Shown here one piece after another: positions 8,512-16,636 of a DNA stretch of 64,000 nt (position 1 is the first letter of the stretch; each line of letters begins with the position of its first letter). The notes beneath the pieces are model-generated. The model did not search any database. It worked only from the letters and a program-made list of their open reading frames with translations, and had not been told where the DNA came from. Both the position numbers and the translations under genes were made by a program. The stretch covers positions 1 through 64,000 of the forward strand of contig NZ_JABXYX010000019.1 of the NCBI RefSeq assembly GCF_017982655.1, in the 5' to 3' direction. The stretch comes from Brasilonema sp. CT11. GTDB lineage: Bacteria > Cyanobacteriota > Cyanobacteriia > Cyanobacteriales > Nostocaceae.

Positions 8512-9276
8512 GTTTCAATCCCCTTAACGGGGAATAGATAATTTCAACGGATGCAATCACTCACCCTTTTTTGATTACTTTGCGTTTCAATCCCCTTAAC
8601 GGGGAATAGATAATTTCAACCAGAAGAGGCAAATACAAAAAAACGCAAAGCTAATGTTTTAATCCCCTTAACGGGGAATAGATAATTTCAACACGCGAAC
8701 TGCAACGTTGTCTTCGGCGAAATTGGAGAGTTTCAATCCCCTTAGCGGGGAATAGATAATTTCAACTCTATAAATTCATCGCACCAAACAGACGAATTAC
8801 GTTTCAATCCCCTTAACGGGGAATAGATAATTTCAACATGAATATAAAAAACTCTACCGAGGTACATATACTAGAGTTTCAATCCCCTTAACGGGGAATA
8901 GATAATTTCAACTTACAAGGCTGAAATTGATGATCGCAAATATGATAAGTTTCAATCCCCTTAACGGGGAATAGATAATTTCAACCGCAGAGCTAACCTG
9001 AAAAAAATGAAGCACAATCTAAAGTTTCAATCCCCTTAACGAGGAATAGATAATTTCAACCTGCTTCAGATGCAATGGTTTGGCTCGCCATTGCTAAAGT
9101 TTCAATGCCCTTAACGGGGAATAGATAATTTCAACGCTAATTTATCGGATAAAGCGGGTATGCGTGCTTGCTTGTTTCAATGCCCTTAACGGGGAATAGA
9201 TAATTTCAACCTTATAAAATACTTTGCTAAATTCCAAGAGATAAAATCGTTTCAATCCCCTTAACAGGGAATAGAT
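8512..9276 (-). CRISPR. Orphan CRISPR array: ten 37-bp repeats plus one truncated repeat, ten spacers
   Basis: Full repeats start at 8512, 8584, 8656, 8730, 8801, 8876, 8949, 9024, 9099 and 9174; a truncated copy is at 9249-9276. Spacers are 34-38 bp. On the minus strand the repeat ends in ATTGAAAC, directly after a CCCC-GTTAA-GGGG hairpin. That is the classical Cas6 hairpin plus 8-nt crRNA handle, so I infer minus-strand transcription. Repeat variants occur at 8656 (one C to T), 8730 (loop), 9024 (one G to A) and 9099/9174 (shared C to G). Repeat 9249 has lost about 9 bp at its high-coordinate end. No cas gene lies in the window, so the subtype (I-D/III-like by repeat) is only a guess. Confidence 0.97.
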
Positions 9277-9528
9277 GCGGTCACATGAAACCCATGACCT
9301 ATTTAGTTTTCGAGGTACGGTTGCGCGGATACATAAAAAAAGTACCATTTCAGCGATCCAACGTCAAGTAGTACAAATTTAAAAATAGCCTCAAATCCAG
9401 TCCTGACAAAGGTTCTAGAACTTGCGCGTTTTTTGTTCAAAAAACTCTCAAACTCAGAACTGATAAGCCTTTGAGCCGCGAAATTGCTCCTGACTTTTCA
9501 AACACCTACCCATCCGCGCAATGTCTCC
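9277..9528 (-). promoter_or_regulatory. Possible CRISPR leader
   Basis: About 250 bp of non-coding DNA on the side that would be upstream if the array is read on the minus strand. It contains A/T-runs and a CGCGGATAC...GTACCTCG-type stretch. The adjacent repeat (9249) is degenerate, so the leader may no longer support spacer acquisition. The leader role rests only on the inferred direction. Confidence 0.35.
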
Positions 9529-10284
9529 TCAGACAGAGGGTTTTTCAAATATCATCAAATGCTGTTGGGGTAACAAGTTTTTAGTTTCCCGCCAAACCAA
9601 ACCAACAGCTTGCATTTCTTTTCGTACTTGTTTTTGAGTCATTTTATGCAAAGCTTTAATCAGAATAAAGGGATTTTCACCTCGATATTCAACCAGTACT
9701 ATCCTACCACCGGGTTTTAACCCCCGGATAATTCCTTCGATAATCTCTCGTGGGTACTCAAATTCATGATAAGCATCCACCATCAAAGCCAAGTCAACAC
9801 TTTGTGCTGGTAAATTGGGGTTAGTCAGAGTTGCCAAGACAGGTTGAACATTGGTGATATTTTTCTCTTTCTTCAAGAACTTAATAAGATCCAGCATTTC
9901 TGGCTGAATATCCACTGCCAGGACTTTTCCTTTTGTTAAAACGCGAGCAATACGAAAGCTCATGTAGCCTGTTCCAGCACCAATATCTGCCACAACATCG
10001 TCGGGTTTCAAGTTAAGGGCGCTAACGATTTTGCTTGGTTGTTCTTCAGCCTCTCGACTTGGTCGTTCTAACCAAGATGCCCCTGTATGTCCCATAACTT
10101 TGGCTATTTCTCGACCCATGTAAAATTTACCAATACCATCGGGACTGTGAATGAACCGTTGTTGATAAACTGTGGAAGATGGAGATGCACTTGCTGTGCT
10201 TGTAGGAGCAAGCAGGATGCAGCACAGCATCAACAGGATAGTTACGGCGAAAGTTAAAAATTTGTCTTTTGATTGAGATTTCAT
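9529..10284 (-). CDS. Class I SAM-dependent methyltransferase with N-terminal signal peptide
   Basis: 251 residues. The N-terminus (KSQSKDK, then a hydrophobic stretch at about residues 9-28, then STASASP) looks like a Sec signal peptide with an Ala-x-Ala site. The mature part has motif I DVVADIGAGTGYMSFRIA (about 95-112), the acidic loop VDIQPEM and the post-motif LKPGGRIVLVEY. SAM is not expected outside the cytoplasm, so either the hydrophobic segment is a membrane anchor with the domain kept inside, or the role is unusual. No substrate can be assigned. Confidence 0.85.
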   Translation of the reverse strand: MKSQSKDKFLTFAVTILLMLCCILLAPTSTASASPSSTVYQQRFIHSPDGIGKFYMGREIAKVMGHTGASWLERPSREAEEQPSKIVSALNLKPDDVVADIGAGTGYMSFRIARVLTKGKVLAVDIQPEMLDLIKFLKKEKNITNVQPVLATLTNPNLPAQSVDLALMVDAYHEFEYPREIIEGIIRGLKPGGRIVLVEYRGENPFILIKALHKMTQKQVRKEMQAVGLVWRETKNLLPQQHLMIFEKPSV

Positions 10285-10303
10285 TTAAGTTTTTACCAGT
10301 AGA

Positions 10304-10332
10304 CAGTTATCAGTTATCAGTTACCAGTTATA
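10304..10332. repeat. Heptamer tandem repeat (TATCAGT type)
   Basis: Short tandem copies of the heptamer CAGTTAT with one variant. Such short tandemly repeated sequences are typical of heterocystous cyanobacteria. Related copies lie near 12921-12940 and 62530-62550. Confidence 0.6.
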
Positions 10333-10399
10333 TCAAGTTCGCTTAATTGCTTATAAATCAATACAGTTGCTGTTAGTGGTATTTAAGATCCCCCAACCC

Positions 10400-10605
10400 C
10401 CTTAAAAAGGCAGGGCTGTTTCATTCCCTCAAAGGCTCATAATGTCAAGGGTTTCTGTTGGCGATCGCTCGTTACTTCCTGGATAAAAATTGAATTTTCT
10501 GGGTCAAAATATAGGTTTTCTATAACTTCTGTCCCAAAAATTATCGCGCTACATATTGACAAATCCTTGCTCCTTAACGAATGAAACAGCCCTGCCTTAA
10601 AAAGG
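10400..10605. mobile_element. MITE-like element (184 bp) with 16-bp terminal inverted repeats and 11-bp target duplication
   Basis: CAGGGCTGTTTCATTC at 10411-10426 is the exact reverse complement of 10579-10594. Both ends are flanked by the same 11 bp, CCTTAAAAAGG (10400-10410 and 10595-10605). Removing the element restores a continuous hairpin-type intergenic repeat (AACCCCC-TTAAAAA-GGGGGGTT). There is no coding capacity inside, so it would need a transposase in trans; none is in the window. Confidence 0.75.
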
Positions 10606-10870
10606 GGGGTTCTAACCCTCTTTTACCCCCTTTTTAAGGGGGTCGCCGCAGGCGGGGGGATCTTATGCGAACCGTATTGGGGGTGGGGTAACGCAAGGGC
10701 TGCAATTCTAACTAATAATCCGAACTTGATCTCAAAACTTACTCTAAACCTCAGCCTATCCTATCGGGCATCCCTCTCCTTTATAAGGAGAGGGAAAGAT
10801 TTTTGCGTAGCTAAAAGCGAGGGTGAGGTTTTGAACGAAATATATATACACGGTTCGGTAATCTAAAAAT
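10606..10870. repeat. Intergenic palindromic repeats
   Basis: C/G-run palindromes (ACCCCCTTTTTAAGGGGGT near 10625-10643, and CCCTCTCCTT at 10772-10781 pairing with 10785-10794). The second family recurs at 29950-29974. No gene is seen. These sit downstream of the metallophosphoesterase gene and may end its transcript. Confidence 0.5.
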
Positions 10871-12442
10871 TCAAATCACGAATGGTTCTAGATGGCGATC
10901 GCACCACTCTCCCCGAAACCATTCAGTCACAAATGGTCTAACAATAAGCTTCGGTGGGCGTCCACCTCGAACATCAATACGCACAAATGAGTATGGTCGT
11001 CGCGCTTGATCGTTGTATCCATTGCGACCAACAAAAAGGAAGGAATCTGCAACTTTACGGTAAGGATTACCTGGAAGATCCTCAAAAGTCTCCATCAATT
11101 CTGGTCCTTCCTTGCGCTGACGACGGGGATAATGACCGCTACCGCCAGAGATGATGCAGTTGATATGCGAGTCAGCGTGTCCGGTGTCCGTTGTGCGCAA
11201 GTGTTCCAAACAGTGTGCATGACCATTCAAAATCAAATCGACGATTGGACGACCTTTAGTCACCGAACCAAGGCTGTTTGCGACTTGATCAAACACCCAA
11301 CGCAGACAATGACGAACTGCTAATGTTTGGGCTTGATACCATTTCGTCGCCTCTGTGACGTAAGGAGGATGATGAAAATAAATGATCCGTGCGCGAACTT
11401 CCTCAGTATTCCAAGATAAAATCAGTCTTTGCTTGAGCCAGTTGAGTTGTTCAAAGTCTATGACTGACGCCTGATCAGATTCAAGTTGTTTTTCAATATC
11501 AATTTTGATCTCATCGATTTGGTATAATTTCCCTTTCAGGGCATCAAGTTGTTCGGCTTCTCCAGGAATATCTGGATTGAGCTTGTCGCACGCTTCCAGA
11601 ATTTGGATTTCCTCTTGTTCTATTTCATGGCGACGATGTACCAATTCGCGGCGTTCCGCTTCTCCCTCTTTTGTTGCTGGGAGTGGTGATGGTGCATTAA
11701 AAGTATTGGAGTCGAGGGCGAAAAAGTCGATCCCGCCGTAACGGAAAGTGTAGTAGCGGTTGGGTAAGCGGGTGAAACGTCCGGGTTCATAACGCAAACA
11801 GTGTCCTGTGTCAGTTTTAGCAGTGTAATAGTTATCCAAGTGATGTTCTAACTCTTCACCAGAGGCGAATTCCTTTAGATAGTCAAGAAACGCCCGTGCA
11901 TAAGCGTCACCCTTATAAGATCCATGCCAGCCTATCTCGACATTTTTATAGCCAAGCAGGCGACGCAGCGATCGGGTACCTCCGGTGATCAAGCGATATA
12001 TCCCCGGAACATCATAGTAATCATGATTTCCCAAAACTGGTAGAATTGGCAGCTTAAAGACCATGCGATCGTACGGAATGCGTTTTGGGTTTTCGCCACC
12101 GACAAGAAACTCGCGGTAAGGTTCGATAAAGTTGGTCGGGTAATACTCATGAGATCCCACCACATAAATAACATCACCCGTATGCAGGACAAAACGGCAC
12201 TCCTTTTGGTGAGCAAGCATCAATTCCGCAATTTTCCGTTGCGGGTGATGTCCGTGATGTTCTGTAGTGCCGCTATCACCTATGACTATAAACGAGAATT
12301 CTGGATTATCCGAGTTACCATCATCTAAAACCATGCTGGTTTGGTCGATTCCACGCTGGGCGACACTCGGATCTCCCCACCGTACCCGTTCCTTCATCTT
12401 TTCGATCTTTACAGGAATTGGTGGATCAAATATGAATTGCAT
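10871..12442 (-). CDS. Metallophosphoesterase (calcineurin-like)
   Basis: 523 residues. The dinuclear-metal motifs are all present: GDS at 55-57, GD at 89-90, GNHD at 138-141, FHHPP (about 354) and GHAH (about 404). An inserted, charged helical segment lies between GNHD and FHHPP (Glu/Arg-rich, about residues 262-315). There is no signal peptide, so a cytoplasmic phosphodiesterase or phosphatase is likely. The substrate is unknown. The gene stands alone, flanked on both sides by repeat-rich DNA. Confidence 0.88.
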   Translation of the reverse strand: MQFIFDPPIPVKIEKMKERVRWGDPSVAQRGIDQTSMVLDDGNSDNPEFSFIVIGDSGTTEHHGHHPQRKIAELMLAHQKECRFVLHTGDVIYVVGSHEYYPTNFIEPYREFLVGGENPKRIPYDRMVFKLPILPVLGNHDYYDVPGIYRLITGGTRSLRRLLGYKNVEIGWHGSYKGDAYARAFLDYLKEFASGEELEHHLDNYYTAKTDTGHCLRYEPGRFTRLPNRYYTFRYGGIDFFALDSNTFNAPSPLPATKEGEAERRELVHRRHEIEQEEIQILEACDKLNPDIPGEAEQLDALKGKLYQIDEIKIDIEKQLESDQASVIDFEQLNWLKQRLILSWNTEEVRARIIYFHHPPYVTEATKWYQAQTLAVRHCLRWVFDQVANSLGSVTKGRPIVDLILNGHAHCLEHLRTTDTGHADSHINCIISGGSGHYPRRQRKEGPELMETFEDLPGNPYRKVADSFLFVGRNGYNDQARRPYSFVRIDVRGGRPPKLIVRPFVTEWFRGEWCDRHLEPFVI

Positions 12443-13002
12443 AAATTCGTATTCATGAGTTATTAGTCATTTAGTTATTGTCCCATTACTTCACGGCAGT
12501 CGCCACAACGGTCAAAGCAGCCAAGGCACGATCAACCGCTAACGCCGGGGGAAGCTTCCCCCGGCAGACTTTGGGGGAACCCCAACGCCCTATGGCGCTC
12601 CGCCACGCCTTATGGCTATCGGGGAGAACCTCCGGTTCCGCTGCGCGCTCCGCAGCCGCCTAGGTCGGGAGAGCCGTCATTCGCGCTGGTCTCACCAGAT
12701 GCCTGGCTGTCGGGAAAACGCCACATGCTAAGAAAGCGGGAAGCCGCCCTCCGGGCGTCTACAAGCCGGGAAACCCGGACGCCAGACGCCTAGGTCGGGA
12801 GAGCCGTCATTCGCGCTGGCTCTCCAACGCAGTGGCTCCCCTCCCGCAGCACTGGCTCCGCAAGGCGCTGCCTCCCAATTTCCTCTACTCTTAACTCTCC
12901 GGGTATGCGCAAAGCAACTAGTCAGTTATCAGTTATCAATTGTTCACTGTTAAGAGCGATGCACTGAGCGTGGTCGTTGTGTTCCCTGTTCCCTGTTCCC
13001 TG
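12443..13002. repeat. GC-rich cluster of dispersed repeats
   Basis: The 12530-12890 stretch is far more GC-rich than its surroundings and is built of short palindromic modules: a GCCGGGGGAAGCTTCCCCCGGC palindrome near 12545, a TAGGTCGGGAGAGCCGTC module present twice (about 12662 and 12792), and CCGGTTCCGCTGCGCGC. Related modules recur at 27130-27250 and 49905-50215. It ends with GTTCCCT heptamers (about 12983-13003). An open frame at 12478-12663 consists of repeat sequence only and is not called a gene. Confidence 0.7.
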
Positions 13003-14835
13003 TTATTGATACCCTGCTGCTTGCAACGAAAACAGTGTCGCATAACGCCCTGCTGCTTGCAACAACTCCTGATGAGTTCCCTGTTCCACAACTTCCCCTG
13101 CTTCGATAACGACAATTTTGTCAGCCATCCGTACCGTAGAGAAGCGGTGAGATATTAAGAATACCATCTGATTTTTCGTCAAAGTGCGAAAGTGATTGAA
13201 AATATCAAATTCTGCTTGGGGGTCCATTGCTGATGTTGGTTCATCTAAAACCAAAATATCTGCATGAGTTCGCATAAAAGCACGGGCAAGAGCAATTTTC
13301 TGCCACTGACCTCCAGAGAGTTCTTGTCCATCTCTGAACCATTTCCCAAGCTGAGTCTGAAACTTGTCGGGCAAATGTTCAATAAAAGGAAGCGCCATAC
13401 CTTTTTGGGCCGCACTCATCCATCGGTTTTTGTCCTCAACGTAGTCCACATCTCCCACACCAATATTCTCACCAACACTAAATTGGTAGCGGACAAAGTT
13501 CTGAAAAATCACCCCAATGCGTCGCCGCAGCACATCCACATCCCATTCTTGCAAGTCCAAACCATCTAGTAAAATGCATCCAGAGTCAGGAGTGTAAAGT
13601 TGAGTCAGCAGTTTGATCAGCGTCGTTTTGCCAGAACCATTTTCACCAACAATAGCTAACTTCTCTCCCGGTTTCAGGTGCAGGGAAATATTTTTCAGTG
13701 CTGGTTGCAAACTTCCTGGATAGGTGAATGATACGTTTTCAAAGCGAATTCCGTCTTTGGGTTTCAAGCCAATGGTTGCTTTGCCTTTTGGTTTTGGAAC
13801 TTCCTCTTCTAGAAACTCATAAAGATTAGAAAGGTACAAGTTATCTTCATACATCCCCCCGATGGAAGTCAAAGCACTGGAAAATGTAGACTGTCCTTGA
13901 CGAAACACGGTGAGATACATCGTCATATCCCCCAAGGAAATTTTGCCTGCAACTGCCTCCACAACAATCCAGGCATAAGCCATGTAAAAAGCTAAAGTAC
14001 TCAACAAACTCAGCAGATAACCCCACCATCCTCGCCGCAGTGTTAAGTCGCGGTCTTCGCCGTAGAGTCTATTAAATAGGCTGTGGTAACGTTCCAGCAG
14101 CATATCGCCAAGTTGGTAGAGTTTGACTTCCTTGGCATAGTCTTCTCTAGCCAAAAGGGTTTCCAGGTAATGTTGCTCACGGGTTTCCGGCGCACGCCAA
14201 CTAAATAGGCGAAAAGCTTCCCCAGCAAATTTCGTTTCCGCAAAGAATGCGGGCATCGCTGCTAAAATCAGCATCAACACTGCCCAAAATGAAAATTTCA
14301 CCAGCAAAATGCCATAAGTCACAAGTGATAAAGCGCTTTGCACCAAGCCAAAGGTACGGTTGACCAGAGACAAGGGACGAGTTGATGCTTCTCGTCGTGC
14401 ATTTGTCAATTTGTCGTAAAACTCTGAGTCCTCAAACTGTGTCAAGTCGAGTGTCAGGGCTTTTTCCAAAATAAGAACGTTGACTCGTTGACCAAGCAGC
14501 ATCCGCAACAACGACTGGCAGACGGTGACTCCTCGCTGACTAAGCGCCAGTAAAGCGACGGCGATCGCCTCTAATCCCACATATATTAAAGGACGATAAT
14601 TATTGACAAAATCACTGTTATATGATAACTTTTGAGAAGTAAAAACCACGGTATCGACAATTAACTTACCGATATAAGCTATAGCTGCTGGAAAAAGACC
14701 AGCCAGCACAGTTAAACTCGCGAAAATAATAGTCAGCGAGCGGCTAGTTGTCCACACCAAGTTAATAGCTCGTCCACTGTACCGGAAAACTGCTAGAGAT
14801 TGGCGCAGGGTGTTACGTTTTTTACGAATCTTCAT
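13003..14835 (-). CDS. ABC transporter, fused permease/ATPase (exporter type)
   Basis: 610 residues. An N-terminal six-helix membrane domain (about residues 20-320) precedes an ATPase domain with Walker A GENGSGKTT (about 405), Q-loop FQNFVRYQ, signature LSGGQWQKIALARA (about 510), Walker B ILVLDEPTSAMD and the switch His in LISHRF. This half-transporter probably works as a homodimer. Similar proteins export peptides, lipids or drugs; the substrate is not evident and no partner gene is adjacent. Confidence 0.9.
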   Translation of the reverse strand: MKIRKKRNTLRQSLAVFRYSGRAINLVWTTSRSLTIIFASLTVLAGLFPAAIAYIGKLIVDTVVFTSQKLSYNSDFVNNYRPLIYVGLEAIAVALLALSQRGVTVCQSLLRMLLGQRVNVLILEKALTLDLTQFEDSEFYDKLTNARREASTRPLSLVNRTFGLVQSALSLVTYGILLVKFSFWAVLMLILAAMPAFFAETKFAGEAFRLFSWRAPETREQHYLETLLAREDYAKEVKLYQLGDMLLERYHSLFNRLYGEDRDLTLRRGWWGYLLSLLSTLAFYMAYAWIVVEAVAGKISLGDMTMYLTVFRQGQSTFSSALTSIGGMYEDNLYLSNLYEFLEEEVPKPKGKATIGLKPKDGIRFENVSFTYPGSLQPALKNISLHLKPGEKLAIVGENGSGKTTLIKLLTQLYTPDSGCILLDGLDLQEWDVDVLRRRIGVIFQNFVRYQFSVGENIGVGDVDYVEDKNRWMSAAQKGMALPFIEHLPDKFQTQLGKWFRDGQELSGGQWQKIALARAFMRTHADILVLDEPTSAMDPQAEFDIFNHFRTLTKNQMVFLISHRFSTVRMADKIVVIEAGEVVEQGTHQELLQAAGRYATLFSLQAAGYQ

Positions 14836-15251
14836 ATTTCTTTTATACTGTAAAATCGCCCCTGATTGCAGCGATCTGTGCTCCTTTGTAGATCGCGTAA
14901 GCCCTTACGCGCACGCTAAGAGCGTAAGCGTAAGCGCACGCCAAAGGCGTTCGCGTAAGCGTGTCCCTTTGGGACTTACGCGCAGCGTCTCCGCAGGAGA
15001 TACAAAGCAGCGTCTCGTAGAGAAGCTATTGCCCCTATCCGGACGCGAACTGGAGGGTGAGAACCCCTCGGCTTGAGTCAGGTGCGGTTTTTTATTATCT
15101 GTTGAACGCAACTTGATATGAGTTGCATTCAAAGGCAATTAGTGGTACGAGAGATCATATCCAAATACACCAATTGGAGTATTTGAGGTATTGTGAATAA
15201 ATGTAAAGCTATAACAAGTTAGCTTTATTTTTCAACTTGACACACAGCATT
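14836..15251. repeat. Intergenic cluster of GCGTAAG/CTTACGC repeats
   Basis: Between about 14893 and 15020 the sequence is a dense mosaic of GCGTAAGC and its complement with palindromes such as GTGTCCCTTTGGGAC and GTCTCCGCAGGAGA. No gene is supported. This is the upstream region of both divergent neighbours; no promoter could be fixed. Confidence 0.6.
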
Positions 15252-15515
15252 GTGAGTGCTAGAGATTTACCAGAAACTACAGCCCATGTCAGGATTATCC
15301 GTCAATCTTGGCAAGACGGATTTCTTGAAGGCGAAGTCAGAGCGGGTGACTTTGAATGGCAGTTCCAATGGCATTTCCGCCGGGGAGAACTTTCTGTCAA
15401 GCCTTATAAAGGGCGTGCTTTGATCAAAGAACCCCTCGGTCGCTTCTTGGAGCAACGAGATTACCAGCTCGAACCAGGAGGAGACTATGCTTTCACTATT
15501 CGGGCTCAACTATAG
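15252..15515 (+). CDS. DUF3146 family protein
   Basis: 87 residues from GTG at 15252 (a TTG at 15237 would add five residues). The sequence SARDLPETTAHVRI, EGEVRAGDFEWQFQWHF, EPLGRFLEQRDYQL and PGGDYAFTIRAQ matches what I recall of DUF3146, a small cyanobacterial family without known function. It is convergent with the YqgF-like gene, with only 48 bp between the stops. Confidence 0.75.
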   Translation: MSARDLPETTAHVRIIRQSWQDGFLEGEVRAGDFEWQFQWHFRRGELSVKPYKGRALIKEPLGRFLEQRDYQLEPGGDYAFTIRAQL

Positions 15516-15563
15516 AAACGAAAATTTATCAACTAAACATGTGTTAAGATATTTAACTTTTAA

Positions 15564-16016
15564 TTATTCATTATTAGTCACTGATTCAGTTAAACGATTG
15601 AGGTATCTTTCAATCAATAGGATGGCTACAATGTCGTCTATTGGTCGTGGTGGTTGTCGTAAGCCTTGTGGTAGAAGTTTGGCAAGTCCCTTGGGAGGAA
15701 ACATCTGCCAGTAGCGATCGCGTGCTTCCAAGCTGGTGTAACGCTCATCCACTAAAACAACGTTCAATGGATCTGCTAATTGATTGTGCAGTTCTTGTTT
15801 CCAGCGTTTTGCCGTAGTTTGGTCACCCATGACGAGTAAAGAAATGGGAAAATTTTGACGCAGCGACATGATAGCGGCGATCGCCTCAGCAGCTAATACG
15901 ACTTGATGATGGTACAGTTGTCTATCAAGTCCCATCACAGCTAAACCACATTTATCACGACCAGGGTCGAAACCCAAAATAGCTGGTTGGGTTGGTAAAA
16001 ATTTACGGGCAGTCAT
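15564..16016 (-). CDS. YqgF/RuvX-like RNase H-fold protein
   Basis: 150 residues. The first strand ILGFDPGRDKCGLAVMG carries the catalytic-type Asp of YqgF/RuvC-like nucleases. A later VVLVDERYTSLEAR block (about residue 90) and a C-terminal DDIVAILLIERYL (about 127) supply the further acidic residues. YqgF proteins process pre-16S rRNA or act like Holliday-junction resolvases. This protein is divergent from housekeeping YqgF and may be a cyanobacterial paralogue, so I give no symbol. Confidence 0.75.
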   Translation of the reverse strand: MTARKFLPTQPAILGFDPGRDKCGLAVMGLDRQLYHHQVVLAAEAIAAIMSLRQNFPISLLVMGDQTTAKRWKQELHNQLADPLNVVLVDERYTSLEARDRYWQMFPPKGLAKLLPQGLRQPPRPIDDIVAILLIERYLNRLTESVTNNE

Positions 16017-16636
16017 AATAAAAATTTAAAATTAACAAGAACGCAAAACCCACAACAAGAGAATTCCCTACAAATTAAATATAAGATTCATATTTGAGTA
16101 AGCAAAGAATTCTTTTTTCTCGATAAATGAATTCAAGCACAACACAGCCCCAACTCACCCACCAGAATTCCGCTCTTATTGACGCGCGATTTATAAATTT
16201 CTTCTGACTACTGATCTTTAACCATTTTTTTGGCAAAAAGTCAACAGTTTTTGGACTGTGGACTTTTGTTCATAGATTATGAAAACTTAACAATTAGTAA
16301 TATAGCAGTCGCCAGATAGATTAAAACACGAACTAATGAGAAAACACGGTCACCAAGAGACTTTCAAGTCTGTTAAGCGTTAAGCGTTAAGCGTTCCCTG
16401 CTATATATAGAACTCCTATTTGATTTTTGAAAAAAAACTCTTAATACCTTTATTCCTTCTTCGGTGTTAAGAGTTAAGCGTTCCTTGTTAAGCGTTAAGC
16501 GCAATGCACTGAGCTTGCGTTGCCCTGACTAGCACTCTCGCGTAGTCGAAGCTTCGGCTAAGCGTAAAACGCAGGCGGCTTGGGCGAACGCTCAGCTTAA
16601 AAGGGGTCGAAGTGTTCCCTGTTGTTCCCTGGTAGT
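16017..16636. other. Intergenic region with TTAAGCG heptamers
   Basis: No supported gene. Tandem GTTAAGC heptamers occur at about 16374-16400 and 16486-16502, with GTTCCCT copies near 16613-16632. A CTCCTATTTGATTTTTGA motif near 16411 resembles the ends of the MITE-like element at 58456-58556. Confidence 0.5.

Noticed and set aside
9142-9348. Minus-strand open frame over the end of the CRISPR array
   Set aside because: Most of it is translated CRISPR repeat and spacer.
12478-12663. Short open frame in the GC-rich intergenic cluster
   Set aside because: It consists of dispersed palindromic repeat modules, has no ribosome binding site and resembles no protein.
14810-15138. Short frames on both strands around 15 kb
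   Set aside because: They are built from GCGTAAG repeat modules.
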